In this document: positions 1 through 11,303 of the stretch, one piece after another
Layout: the number at the start of each line of letters is the position of its first letter
Numbering within the stretch: the first letter of the stretch is position 1
Assembly (NCBI GenBank): GCA_024196135.1
Contig: JAMQCK010000156.1
Span: forward strand, 1 to 47,981
Reading direction: 5' to 3'
From: Pleurotus ostreatus/Saccharomyces cerevisiae fusant
Lineage: Eukaryota > Opisthokonta
Length of the DNA stretch: 47,981 nucleotides
Translations under genes and position numbers: made by a program
The notes under the pieces: generated by a model
The model's input: only the letters and a program-made list of their open reading frames with translations
What the model was told of the DNA's origin: nothing
Database searches by the model: none

Positions 1-454
1 CTGTGGGTCCAAGTCGCGGGAGCGACCTGCTTCGGTGTCCGCACATAGAGGTATACCAGATGTAGCCTGACCGGATGCTAGCGCCGAGAATATGCTAAAG
101 CGACCAGGGTATATTGGACTTTGGGGTGGTAGCACGCTAGGTACGCCTACTGACCGTATATCCCCTGCCCTTAGGACTCGACAGATGTCATCGCGCTCGC
201 TCGGATGGATCGTCCGGCTTGCGGGAGCTCTAGTCTATCCCGTAGGGTAGTCTCGAAGGAGTTGGTCGCCCGCTATACTGCTCGCGCAGCCTCTAAGTCG
301 GTTCATTCCCGATATAATCGTATGTAAAATACCCGCGACGCGCCCGTAGTTCAGTCACGACGACGCAAAGGTATATACGGACCCGGTTTGTTAAACCAGG
401 CTAAGACGCATATATTGCTTATTTATGTATGTTTTATTCGCGTTTTTAGCTCAG
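1..454. other. Gene-poor left edge
   Basis: I see no convincing coding sequence here, and all frames carry frequent stops. The stretch lies where the N-terminal exons of the DUF6698 gene to its right should be. I could not find those exons, so the gene is either truncated by this sequence or its first exons are too short or divergent for me to recognise. Confidence 0.5.
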
Positions 455-1328
455 GTCGCATCACTACGAAGGCGTCATGGTACGACGGCAACATCCCCGA
501 CAAAACTCGCAATGCTGGCTTCAAGAATGCGTTCTGCGCGACGCAATTATGCCCAGTAACACTGGACATAAACAAGCCCGAGTGAGTACATTCTCGTCCT
601 CTTCACTCATGTCTGTTCTCATACACCTACCAGCGTCCGAAAGCCTCTCGAAGATGGACACCTCATCCCGTCTCCTTCTGATTCGCCCGCCCTTCTCTAT
701 GCGGACGAGAAGTACAACCCTGACGATCCACTGGAGGGCTATCTAAAGAACAAGTACCTCGTTTATGTGAGTTTCGAATCTGCTGGCCCCTCATCTTACA
801 CTCATCCATCTTCGTGACTAGGGTGCACGCGCGATACTTCTCGGGCCGACCGCAGCGCGCGGCCGTGCGGGAAGTACAGCGAAGAAGTCCGGGAACGCGC
901 ACAAGCACGGCATTACAAGCATCAGCTTTCCATTCATCGCCTACGTCGCTTGCCTGGTGAGGCCTATCGTGTGTGAGTTGACCTCTGGCTGACGTCGTTG
1001 CAGCATCATTTTGTGTGCCTCGATCAAGAGACTTTCTCGGCAGGTGGCGAGCCGTCAGGATGGCCTTACGCAGAGTTCTATCGTAGCATCCTCGGAGTCG
1101 TGGCCTGCATGAGCGACGGGCAGAAGGATGGATTGATCAAGTGGTGGAACCAGTACGTGCATTGCTCACGTTGTCGGTGCTCTTCTGACGCTTCCTAGGC
1201 AGGTTTTTGGTGGCATACCTCGTGAAATGCTTGCCGGAACCGTGCAGGGACAACCAAGCCAGATGGATCGCATGAAGGAGTACCTCAAAAGCCAGAACGG
1301 TAGCCGCGCTGCATCCGCAGGCTCGTAA
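455..1328 (+). CDS. DUF6698 family protein, 3' exons only
   Basis: Function is unknown; DUF6698 proteins are common, multi-copy and poorly characterised in Agaricomycetes. Five exons join in phase: about 455-581, 634-766, 822-956, 1004-1152 and 1199-1328, with introns of 46-55 bp using GTGAGT, GTGAGG or GTACGT donors. The joined product reads through family landmarks in order: TGxxNxxFCxxxLCPxTLD, then DVRKPLEDG, LLYADEKYNPDDPLEG, SGNAHKHGITS and a C-terminal FYRSILGV...KWWNQQVF block, ending at TAA 1326-1328. The expected N-terminal part, with its start codon, is not visible; position 455 follows a TCAG acceptor and is not a start. The gene is therefore incomplete, whether by truncation or by my failure to find upstream exons. 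Family call from memory, fairly sure; intactness doubtful. Confidence 0.6.
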
Positions 1329-3004
1329 ACATCCGCCGCCTCCCTAGCTTAAAGTTATCTACTTTACCTTACAATTAATCAATTTTTTCTCTTTTTCGGT
1401 GTATAATGTTGAGTATAAGCCCCTGTTCTCGACGGAAGTACACGCGTCAGGGCTTGAAGGCAGGGCAACTGTCCCGTACATGCGTGCTGACTGCTGTATG
1501 GTTATTTGTGGGATACCTTCTCACGAGAAGATACTTACCGAGGCTCTATGGGCATATGGCATGGTAATCGGCATGGCCTTGCTTCCTACATACACGGTCC
1601 TTACGACGAGGATGCGCGAGAGACGCAATCGAGCCACATTTCGAGTGCACGGAACTGACAAGATGTACAATATGTGTCAGCATTATACTCATGGCCGAGC
1701 TGTTACAAAGCACCGGGCTTGCCGTATAACATGAGTCGGCGGGAGATATTCCAGGGTATTACCTTGTACATCGGGTATTCAATTATGCAGTCGGGCCTGG
1801 CCTTATATTCCATTGCCCGGGCCATGCAAGAGTCGATGGAAATTCACGATGTTGAGATTGATGGCTAAATTAAATGTGATTGTAGCGAGCACGTGGCCGT
1901 AATAGACTCATTTGCTTCCATTTGGCTTCCTGCTCCCCTTCTTCCTTCTCTTTGTCATTGGACACTAGGATGTACTGCTGCAGCAGTACCACAAGCTGAA
2001 ATGATAGTAATGGCATGCCTTGAACTCGTACGCGACTGCTATCTGTCCTTCATTGCCAAGACCAGAACAGACGCGGACATGATTGTGCCTCGCCAATCAT
2101 CAACATACTGCAATTTTGTGGCAGCCGTGGTGGACATGCAGGTGGCGGTTGCGGCGTATTTATCATGGCCGCGATAAGATTCTGCGCTAGTCTACCGGGG
2201 TCAGCGCACAGCGACCCACTGCTCGGCGTCGTGCGGCTAATTCAACACGCCTAACGCTTCCCTGGCCTACCACTCCGTTGACAGACTCAACGAGGGGGAT
2301 TTCCCTTCAGAATATATAGCTACAGTGGATGGACGAGGTGCGTCTCTTGTTGAGTTTTTTGGTTGAGGGTTTTCTCTTGCCGTTGGCTTACACAAGGTCG
2401 CCGGTCTTTCTCTTGGGCTCTTCAGCTCATCACGCTCGTGGGCATTCGGAGGTTTGCACGAGTCTAGCTTCGTCATTACATAAGTATAGCTCAATATAGA
2501 CAAGAGGTGTACAGGCCAACTCCCGCTGTAGAGAACACAACAGATATGGCTAGTTATCTAGGTAAATCGGTCAGTAAGTAGACGAATTCGAATTCCATGC
2601 CGGTCGAGTCGAGTAAACCTACTAATGGCCTACTCGTGCTCGACACCGCAGTATATGAGTCGGCAAGGACGCATACGACCAAGCAAATAGACAAAACAAG
2701 ATATCGACAAGAATATGCCCCGGCGATCCCGAACCACCCTTATACATATATACCCTTTACATACTTTTACAGACGGGCATGATAGGCGCCGGGGCAGGAC
2801 AGACAACAGGTATAATGCGCGCGGGTAGAGGGTGAACGATCGCAAGCTAGACGAGGGCCCCTCGGTGGCCAAAGTTATCCGGCAGAATGACCACCGTCGA
2901 AGGACGCACTCCCAGCATCCAGCGCCACCTCACTGCCTGACGGCATTGATCTACTGCCAGTCAACGTGTCAGTACCGGTGGGATGACAAGGCGAAGGGAG
3001 CGCC
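1329..3004. other. Gene-poor intergenic stretch
   Basis: About 1.7 kb between the DUF6698 exons and the 3' end of the purine permease. It has lower GC than the genes and only short open frames (longest about 110 codons at 1399-1734) without recognisable motifs, codon bias or splice structure. The last 200 bp before 3004 are probably 3' UTR and terminator of the permease. Confidence 0.5.
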
Positions 3005-5208
3005 TCATACCGCCACAGGCCTAGTCACCTTCTCGAAGTCGGTGAGCGTGTGCTTGCTGGTGCGGTCTATCTGTGAGGTCTCGTCCGAGATGCGGTGCGT
3101 GCTACCCGCGCGCTCGTCCATAGCGTGCTGCTCGTCGTCGTACGCAACTTCGCGGCCAGTGAGCTTGAGGCTGGGAAGGAGGGTCAGGGTCGTTGTCGAA
3201 GAGCAGAGAGGGGCGATACTCACATCCAGCCGGGGAAGATGCTGCCTGGCGGGATGACCCACTCCTCCGAGTTCTCGTAGTTGGGCGGGACGATGCGGTT
3301 GCCGGTCGCCTTCATGATGAGCCATGGAATGCCGTTGATGACGACGTAGGAGCAGATGCCCGCGATGACACCGTACGCGATGCTAGAAGGACCGTCAGAA
3401 CGAGGTTTTGAAAGCCATTGCGAAAGAACTGACTTGTATGTCAAGGGGATGATGATCAAGGTGAGGAACGCAGGTACTGCATCACCAATGTAGTCCCAGT
3501 TGATCTCGCGGACGCTGTGGGTGTATATGATCAGCACGACGCCTATCACCTCCAACAGAAGCCCACACTTACTTCCTGATCATCAACGAGCCGACGATGA
3601 CTAGCGCGCCTCCGGTGGCCCAACTCGGGATCGACGCGAAGATCGGCGCGAAGAAGATCGAGATGAAGAAGCAGAGGCCAGTCATGATCGCCGTGATGCC
3701 CGTCTTCCCTCCCTCGCTAATCCCCGTCGCGCTCTCGATGAACGCGGTGACGGGGCTGCTGCCCATGAGCGCGCCCATGCTGATGCTGAACGCGTCCACA
3801 CAGTACGCCATCGTCGACCCTTCGAAGTCCATCGTGACCGGGTCGCGCAGGCCGGCGAACTTGGCCATGGAGTAGAGCGTGCCGGTCGTGTCGAGGATGT
3901 CGACGTAGAGGAAGGTGATGAGCGCGTACCAGACGTGCCCGGAGCGGTAGTTGTAGTCGATCGCGTTCCCGATGTGCGTGAGCGGGCGGAAGGTGACGAC
4001 CTGCTTAAAGAAGTCGAACATCTGGTCGCCTGAGTCGGTGTGGGGGAAGAGCGTGACGGAGGTCGGGCGTGGCCAGGAAATGATAGACACGAGGAAGATG
4101 CCGATGAGGATGGCGCCCTTGACGCGGTAGAGCATCATGAAGACGGTGAAGATGCTAGAAAGCGGGTCAGTCGACGCTTAGGCATCGAAGTCAGTCGTAC
4201 GCACCCTCCAACGAAGATACCAAGCCAGACCGTAGGGTTTTGCAAGATCCGGCGCGCACAGTAGTTCGCCAAGTCATCGCTCACGTAGTCTTCCGCTTTG
4301 CAGCCGCCAAGACCGACAAAATTTGTTGTGTCACCGCCAATGACACTGAGGCCACTGGGGGAAAGGCCAATGAACGCGATGAAGAGACCGATACCCGCAC
4401 CGACGGCGAGCGTAAGCGACTGGGGCATGATGCGGACGAGCCATTGCCGGAGACCGATGAGGGAGAGGAAGAAGAAGATCCAGCCCTCAAGGAAGACCGC
4501 CGCAAGCGCTTCGCGGTAGGTGACGATCCCTGACCCGTGGAAGCCGACGACCGAGTATGCGAACTAGAAGATGATGTGAGAAGGGGATGATCGGAGCGGT
4601 GCGAAGAACACGCACGTATGCGTTCAGACCCAAGCCGGGGGCCATACCCACGGGCAGGTTGGCGAGGAGGCCGAGGAGGAAGGAGGCGAGCGCAGCAGAC
4701 GCCGCGGTCGCGGTGATCATGTCCTTGCGAACTTCCTCCACGCATGAGAGGTACTCGCTATCTGTAACGCAGAGGTCGGATGTGTTGCACACACATGTCC
4801 CGCCGGAGTCCGACAGGATCGACGCGTTCACTGATATCTGCGGCGGCCGTTTAGTGAGACGTCCGTAAGGGGGGTGAGGGGGGTGCTTGTAGGCTTACAA
4901 TGTACGCCATGGCTGCCTTGGGGGATGTCAGCCGCACTCGAAATAGGAGAGGGGAAGTGCACGCACCCATGTTGTGATCCCAGCGCGCAGCTCGGTCTGT
5001 GGATGGGCGGTCAGTAGGAAGTAAAGCTGTTGGAGTTGTGACGCACAGTGAAGCGAGAGCCTATGCGCTCCTTAACATGGCCGGATCCCTCAAGCTTGAA
5101 CCACCGCCCGACGAACGAGTCGGCGATCTACAGAGGATGAGCGGGGGGAACATGCAACTGTCTCCGACGACGCACGATCGCATTGAGCTTGTCAATGGCG
5201 TTCACCAT
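3005..5208 (-). CDS. azgA: AzgA-type adenine/guanine/hypoxanthine permease
   Basis: Proton-coupled purine transporter of the AzgA branch of the NCS2 superfamily, expected in the plasma membrane. Ten exons rebuild a 576-residue protein: 5208-5176, 5127-5047, 4996-4967, 4916-4899, 4837-4616, 4563-4205, 4154-3573, 3514-3434, 3382-3224 and 3170-3005. Phases agree at every junction. Visible landmarks are the N-terminal FKLEGSGH...ERIGSRFTTELRAGITTW, then MAYIISVNASIL, GMAPGLGLNAYFAYSVVG, EALAAVFLEGWIFF, LGIFVGG, DGMLxS-like GALMGSSPVTAFIESATGI and a hydrophilic C-terminal tail after IPWLI. Length is normal for fungal AzgA. The start at 5208 opens the typical short cytosolic leader MVNAIDKLN. Exon 4 is only 18 nt and needs an AAG acceptor to keep phase. 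A pyrimidine-rich stretch precedes the start. Confidence 0.9.
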
Positions 5209-7035
5209 TGTGAAGGGAAGGGAAGGTGGGGAGAGGGGGACGTGTGGGTGGTGGGGAGAACAGAAGAACGGGCACGGTACTTATCGGCGGGGGTGCATAT
5301 GCTCTCTGATCAAAACGTGCCAAATTCTGATCGCCCCATACATTCGGCAAATGCCGCAACACGCTAGCTCACGCAACGCGCTCGCTCGCCGCTTGCTTCT
5401 CGCTCGAGCGCTAGCCAGCAAGCCTCAGTCCAACGCACGATATACGCTTCCGAGACTACACACAACTTCGCTGGACTGTGTTCCTGCCAGCGCTTTCCTT
5501 GAGGAACACTGACTTTACGAGGCTGCCGAAAATCCGGCGCTGATACGACGGTAGAGATCGCCAGAGATCGCCCCACCCCCGAGGCGACTGCTACGAGTGC
5601 CTCCTAACTTACTGCCCCTTCCTACGATCTTCTCTTGGCCTTCAACCGCTTGGTCAGTCCTACTGAAGCCGTCGAACTCGCTTTCTACTCTACGACGAGC
5701 GACGACAGAGGCGCTTGGGATTATGCCGTCCCCGATGATCATGAGCTGTCACCCTTGCATGAACTTCGCCGTCAGCACAAATTTACGGCCAAGTCCGCCC
5801 TCTGCCCGACGATCGGAGTCTCCTCTTCCTCGGCCCTCCTGGAAGCCAGGCGGGACCAAAAACCCAGTTTCCTTGCCGCCTGGTGCCTGCTCCTCGGTGC
5901 CTGTCAGACGCGGACGTTGCGCGCCACTTTGGTGAGTCGAGGATACGAAGTCTTCCTTTCGTCTAATGGAATGTTAGAATATCTCTCCGCCGCTCGAACA
6001 TCCATTTTTTTTCCACTGAAGGCCGCCGAGGCAAAATTCTTTTCTTTCTTCCTCGGAAGATGGCGCTTGCGCGGCGTTTGTGCACGCCATCGCGCGTCTA
6101 CGATGAAGCTGGTGATAGACACACTCCACTGTTCTGTCCGCCAAGCAGTAGACAGGAGGAGTATACGATCTTTGCGCGCTGCACGTAAAGCCCTTCTTTG
6201 CGATGACGAGTACTAAATTGGAAAGGTGAGCATAGGTCTTCTATGACTTGTTTCCCTCAGACGCAGTACTGACGAGCTACAGTAACCGGACCTTCCAGCG
6301 TACTTACACATTTCCGGCTGTGGCTGAAGTTCAACCGTGGTAAATCCATCACGGGACACTGGGGAAAGCCCCACGCCCGCACGTTGCCCGCACGGCTGTC
6401 AATTCGAAGCCATCAGCTTGACCGGCGCTTCTCAATACTTAGCTGGATGAACTACTCTTCAGCACCTTCCCAGTGCTGCGTATACATCGGGAGTGCGCGT
6501 CGTCGCAGTCACTATCCCCCTCGTCTCGAACCCCTACGATAATCTCTGGGGCAACGAGGGCCTGCCTCCTCTTCCTGTTTGTTGCCGCGTCTCCCCAGCG
6601 ACGAGGTTGGGCCTCTGCTCCACTTTACGCACAGGTCAGTGAATACACGCCCATCCTGCCTATCGCCTTAGTGCTGAATTACTCCTTTTGTTCCCTATAG
6701 ATTCGCCCTTGTGCTCCTTTCGCTCGTACCGCTTCTACGCCAGGAACTTTCTTGGGCTTCTAGTGCTTCCTCATTCAGGCTTCTGGGCCGCCCCTCTTCG
6801 TCTTCTATTCACGCCCCTTGGCTTCGGGCCCTCTAATCGCTATCGGAATGTCGTACACGGCGACGCGCTGGCCCGGGCCGCCTTCAGTCCACCGTGCTCT
6901 CCCGGTCCGCGCCCTAGCTACTGCTGACGTAGCGCGCGACTAGCGCTACTACGCCCTTTCCTTCGTGCTAAAACCCATGTATCACAACGCTAGCAGTGGC
7001 CTTCATCATGACACTCGAGCTGTACTTAGCTGACA
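5209..7035. other. Gene-poor stretch upstream of the permease
   Basis: The first 200 bp hold the permease promoter. Beyond that there are only overlapping short open frames on both strands. The longest (193 codons, about 5635-6216 +) starts without a good ATG and shows no motif I know. The region reads as decayed repeat DNA flanking the transposon that begins at 7036. Confidence 0.45.
7026..7035. repeat. Target site duplication, left copy (TTAGCTGACA)
   Basis: Identical to 8510-8519 and directly abutting the left terminal inverted repeat. Confidence 0.85.
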
Positions 7036-7080
7036 AGTGAACGCTATTGCCCCAGTAGCGTCAGCCACGTGACCGGGCCG
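7036..7080 (+). repeat. Left terminal inverted repeat
   Basis: 45 bp, pairing with the reverse complement of 8465-8509 with two mismatches, both within the outer 6 bp. It contains a CACGTG palindrome at 7066-7071, mirrored in the right repeat. Confidence 0.88.
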
Positions 7081-8061
7081 AGCTTTTCCGCTGTCGCGCA
7101 CCAGAAACAGTAGACTAATGGTGGTGGGCAACCGCGGTGTCCGAGGACCAGATGGGATCAAAGCCGTGACGGTCACGAACAGAAGTCCACCCTCGCTCGT
7201 CTTCCTCAGACGCTGGCGAACCAGTAAGATATTTCAGCGCAGAAACGTTGGGTCCTCGACACGCTATCGACACATCGTAAAAGATTATCGAAAGCTCTTC
7301 TGCTACTTCTCTAAGCGAGAGAACTCGTCGAAACGTGCTGTCTCCACGTGAGCACAGGTTTTCCCACGATAATTCCTTGACACCTGCAGCGCTATACGAG
7401 CACAGATCCCTTTCAATTTGTACTGGGTAACAACGTTTCAGAGAAATTCAAGCAGTACAGAGAGTGACGTTCAACGAGGCAATGTTTGCCCATATCACTG
7501 CACTCGGAAAACGTGCATCACGAACAATGACTTCCCTTTTTGGACACCCGGCCGGCCCTGTTGCGGCGACTATACAGCTCGATGCTGTCCCGCGGCTGGC
7601 TCTGAACTTTGTATACGCACTGACCCTCTGAGGTAGCACAGGATCCATGTTTTCGATAGTTGCTAGACCCTCCCTCAAGTCATTTCCCTTCAAGGGCGGC
7701 GTGATAATTTGCTTGTCAATATAGATAATTGAAAATCAGCCATAGGTCATCTTGTACCAGTCGATGTCAGCACATCCCGCTGCATCCGACGCTCGAAATC
7801 GGCGTTGCCCGGGCCCTATTGGCGACGCCGTCTTTTGTGTGGGAAAGTGCAGGTAAACAATGGTCAATTGATGGGGCGGAGTTCCGCGTGCCCACCACCA
7901 AGACTAACAGAGGCCAGTCAGGAAGATATTATTCTATAGCTTTTTATGGCTGATATCATAGGAAGGGCCCATAAAGGTGTCAGAAAGTTGCGAATGTACC
8001 CTCGGACTCGCAGGGGCTTTGCGCCGATGCTGATGTATATTCTTGCTGTTAACCCAATGTA

Positions 8062-8135
8062 TCGGCACTGTCGCGTAGTGGCTACGCGTCACTGACATTG
8101 GCGGAGGTCGCGCGTTCGAATACTCCGATTTTTTT
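8062..8135 (+). other. tRNA-like / Pol III promoter-like segment inside the transposon
   Basis: A 74-bp stretch carries an A-box-like GCGTAGTGG inside a 7-bp perfect hairpin (CGCGTAG, loop TGG, CTACGCG), a B-box-like GCGTTCGAAT about 40 bp further on, and then a run of seven T. Only four acceptor-stem pairs form (TCGG with CCGA) and the T stem does not pair well, so it is not a functional tRNA. It may be a decayed tRNA or the head of a SINE carried within the element. It could also be chance. Confidence 0.3.
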
Positions 8136-8464
8136 GACTTATCTGTCTCGCAAGCGCGCAATTGTCTATCTTGCCGACATACGGCACTCTGATCAGTATC
8201 TGCCGGTATTTTGATAGATAGAGTAGTAACCTGCCTACACCGTAGTACTACTTAGCTGCCTGCGACCGAGTTGCAGACTCGCCGCCCGCCGAAGTCCAAG
8301 TTCCCACGCTTCTGTACCTCACGGTTTCGAGCCTGCTCGTCATTTGAAATGGCGGAGAGAAAGTCTCGTGTCTACACGTATGCTGCATGTTCGTAGCGCT
8401 ACGCAACAACCTTCGCATGCCCGCCATATATTATACAGCGCTCAGCTTGAGCCCGAAGGGGTAC

Positions 8465-8509
8465 CGGCCCGGTCACGTGGCTGACGCTACTGGGGCAATA
8501 GCGCTCAGT
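8465..8509 (-). repeat. Right terminal inverted repeat
   Basis: Reverse complement of the left repeat 7036-7080 with two mismatches. Confidence 0.88.
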
Positions 8510-8519
8510 TTAGCTGACA
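8510..8519. repeat. Target site duplication, right copy (TTAGCTGACA)
   Basis: Identical to 7026-7035. Confidence 0.85.
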
Positions 8520-9284
8520 TAAGATGGACTGCAGAGCGCCCGCCAGCACAGAATACGGCACTCAACTTTCTTTCACGTTGGGTGTGTACGACATCGCTTG
8601 TGTTCATCACGAGAGCGGGTATCCTGGTCCCGAGGGTCAGCAGGTGAGTGCGATGACCAGGCCTGTCACTGATAACTGAGGCGATTGAGCGCAGGGAGGG
8701 CTGTCTGGACCCTCGTACTAATAACAGTGCTTCCTCTTGTTCGTGAGGGCGCTTCTGGTAGGCTTGTATGGAACGTCACCCGCCTCATGTTCGTGGAACA
8801 TGGGCAGATCTTCGTCCTGTACTTGCTTGTGGTGATCTTCCTGGCGTGCCCTGGGGCTCACCTGGGGTTGGTCGAGCATCGCCCCATAGCGTAAAGCCCT
8901 CTCACAATCAACGAGTCCAGAATCGCCCTATCTTCAACCAACGCACGGGTCTTCCGCCAAATATCGAGATCTTCATGCTACAGCCTCTACGCTTCCCATC
9001 TGGACTATCTGGTCTCGCTCGCCTTGCCGTAATCGTCTCGTTGATAAGTGAATGGGAAGGGTGGAATATCTTCATTCGTGTGAAAGGTCGCATACCTTCA
9101 CGATTTCGAACGTCGACATCCGCTTCTGCCCCCTCATCCCGCGCCTGAATCCTATAAGTACCTCCTGGCCGACGACAGTGTTCCTGCGCTAGGCCGTATT
9201 TCTCACCGATATATACCATCTCAATTCGCATCTGCACATGTAGTCATACAGGTTCTTTTCGTATCCATACTGACGACCCGTTCA
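8520..9284. other. Unassigned stretch between transposon and pseudogene
   Basis: Short open frames only; none gives a recognisable domain. It may hold more decayed parts of the DUF4449 gene that begins at 9285, but I could not align it to that family. Confidence 0.4.
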
Positions 9285-9772
9285 GACGACGATCTCCTCG
9301 AGTTTACATTGTGGAACCCCAACCAAGTCAACATTGTCAACACCTCTCCTCCTTCGTAAACGGCCCCACGCCCGCGCAGCACCTCCACCAGGCGCTCAAC
9401 GGCGTGCAGAAGCTCCTCGAACACTTCGCCGGCGACAAGTCGCTCAACGACCTCTACTCGAAGACCCATGTCTGCGCGCGCGACATTCGCAAGGACAAAA
9501 ACCTGTGCAAGTGGTTCGACCACACACGCAAGCTTTTCACGCAAGAGGGGCTACCGCGAGTCTTTGGAGGCGCGCCGCCGCTGGCACGAGATGTGCGACG
9601 GCGGGGGCGAGTCGGCGCAGAAGTGGACGACGGACTGGTATGCGGTGACTTCGAGTGGGACTGACTCCTCAAGTTCCTCTCCAAACCTTACTCGAAGCTC
9701 TTCGCTCGCGCACTTTGGCTCTCCAGACAATTCGGCCTCATTGAGAACAAAGACAAGTCTATACGAAAATAA
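9285..9772 (+). pseudogene. DUF4449/DUF5923 (HAM1-like) fragment with frameshifts
   Basis: Pieces of one conserved protein occur in order but in changing frames. DDDLLEFTLWNPNQVNIVN starts at 9285. A shift near 9335 is followed by SSFVNGPTPAQHLHQALNG and LLEHFAGDKSLNDL. After a second shift near 9555 comes ESLEARRRWHEM and KWTTDW. After a third near 9660-9670 comes LKFLSKPYSKLFARALW, running to TAA 9770-9772. These blocks match my memory of the central region of large fungal lipid-binding-like proteins annotated DUF4449/DUF5923. No splice signals at the shifts would restore the frame, and both the N- and C-terminal parts are missing. I read it as a dead partial copy. Confidence 0.7.
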
Positions 9773-10073
9773 GGAGAGGATACAGTAGTTCGCAACGTAC
9801 TTAGTACAGTCCAAAGCGGAAGATAACATCGGCTATATACACAACGCAGATCGGTCGTCTTAGGACGGACGCGACCGCGAGCATCTCTCGAGAATACTTG
9901 CATCCACCACCTCCACCCTCCTCGTCCACCTCCCTTCCTTCTTCTACAAGCCCGTCGCCCGCCTGCCCATCGCGTCGATGGCTGCGGGATCCAAAGGAGG
10001 ACTGGCGACGTTCAGCACCGAGGCCCGGTCGTGTATCGTCCCACACGCGCCGTTGCCCGTAGAAGCCCATCCC
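9773..10073. other. Intergenic
   Basis: Three hundred bases with no recognisable gene; they probably include the 3' UTR of the NTF2-like gene on the minus strand. Confidence 0.45.
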
Positions 10074-11303
10074 TCACTTCCGCTTACTCTCCACGTCAGA
10101 CTCCTCGTACAGCGGCTCCGAGACGTACGCGCCGCCATTGCTGGTCGGGGAGCTGTGCGGTCGTCAGTATGAGTTCACCCCCATTTTGCAGCCGAAAGCA
10201 TCAGAATCGCTCCTTACATCTCCTCCCGCAGTCAGATATCGTGGAAGGGAGCTCCTCATCAGACATACGGAACGACAGGAGGACACTCACACAAACACAT
10301 CCTCCCCGCTCTCCGCGTGCGGGCCCCCGCCGGGGCGCCAGTAGCCCACGACCTGGCCGACCTTGGCGCAGATGTTGCTCACGACGCCGGCCGCGTCGAG
10401 CGCGAAGCGGATGAAGGGCGCGAGTGGGGGGACGAGGAGGGCGATGAGGTCCTGCGTGAGGGTTAGTGAGGGTGTAGTGGAGGGGAAGGGGGGATATGAG
10501 GGGGGTGCGAGGAAGAGAAGAGGGTGGGGAAGGGGAAAGGTTAGGGGGGATGGGTGAAAGGATTGTGCAGAAGAGGGCAGATGGGGCTGATGGAAGGAGG
10601 CAAGGGGAGGCGCAAGACTCACATCAGGGTGGTAGAAGTCCTCCTGCTGTGCGATGTAGTAGAGCCCAGAGAACTGGTCTTTCTGCAGGGTGAGGCGGAT
10701 GATGATTCTGGTAGCGCGAGAGCATTGGGAGAGTAATGAAGTAGGCAGCATTCAGCAGAGGAGGGGCAAAGAAGGACACGATCGTCAGCACTCCGTCCAT
10801 TTCGTCTGTATGTTCTACTCACCTTGCAGGTGCAGGGGAGAAAGGTGAGAGCCGTATGTGGAACTTCTGCGAGCCCTCTAGGTACATGACGTTCGTTTCC
10901 GAGTTGAAGACTGGGTACATGTCAGTACACCGTGACACACGAGATAGGCATAGCCCACGCACCAACGTCGATGATCTCCGCTTCCAGGATGGGGGACATG
11001 ATTCTGTACCACCTGCGCGCGCGTCAGCTTCTACTTCTGCGTCCCTCCACCCTCGCCCCTGTACCACAGCCCCTCCTTCTCGCACCGATCCCCACCATCA
11101 CTCAACACAGCACTCAACACTCACTGGTACACGCCCAGAATATTATCCCTGCTCAAGTACCCAGGCTCCACCCTGCAGAGCGAGTGCCGGAAGCCCGCGT
11201 TCGGGAGGAAGTACTTGTTCACGGCCGCGCGCTGCACGTCCGCGTTCTCCGCCATCGTGAGCGCCTTGAAGACGCCGTGGATGTCCTCGGTTGGGTTCTC
11301 CAT
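10074..11303 (-). CDS. SigF-like NTF2-fold domain protein
   Basis: Small fungal protein of the SigF-like NTF2 family; molecular role unknown. Six exons give 213 residues: 11303-11125, 11012-10963, 10910-10823, 10707-10623, 10451-10291 and 10152-10074, all in phase. Landmarks in order: MENPTEDIHGV, RAAVNKYFLPNAGFRHSLC, VEPGYLSRDNILGVYQWYRIMSP, VMYLEGSQKFHIRLSPFSPAPAR, IIRLTLQKD, YYIAQQEDFYHPDDLIALLVPPLAP, and a hydrophobic stretch before VVGYWR. This covers the usual fold and the single hydrophobic C-terminal helix of the family. The last exon gives a short acidic tail (SPTSNGGAYVSEPLYEESDV). The start is the first in-frame ATG and fits the family N-terminus. Confidence 0.85.

Larger units (their letters stand above)
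7036..8509. mobile_element. DNA transposon with 45-bp TIRs and 10-bp target duplication, probably non-autonomous
   Basis: Two 45-bp terminal inverted repeats, 7036-7080 and 8465-8509, match at 43 of 45 positions (the ends read AGTGAACGC and ACTGAGCGC). They are bounded by a perfect 10-bp direct repeat, TTAGCTGACA, at 7026-7035 and 8510-8519. This is the structure of a cut-and-paste element. A 9-11 bp duplication fits Mutator-like elements best; 8-bp families (hAT, KDZ) fit only if the boundaries are shifted. The 1.4 kb interior has no open frame above about 80 codons and no transposase motif I can see, so it is probably a deletion derivative moved in trans. The near-identical repeats and intact duplication suggest a fairly recent insertion. 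Confidence 0.85.

Noticed and set aside
1399..1734. 111-codon plus-strand open frame
   Set aside because: Cysteine- and methionine-rich mix without any motif, in low-GC intergenic DNA.
3005..5208. Xanthine/uric acid permease instead of AzgA
   Set aside because: The FKLEGSGH leader and GMAPGLGLNAY and FIESATGI motifs are of the AzgA branch, not the UapA branch.
5635..6216. 193-codon plus-strand open frame
   Set aside because: No good ATG, no recognisable motif, no splice partners, and competing open frames on both strands; it lies in repeat-like DNA.
8062..8135. A true tRNA gene
   Set aside because: Only four acceptor-stem pairs and no proper T stem; kept only as a tRNA-like segment at low confidence.
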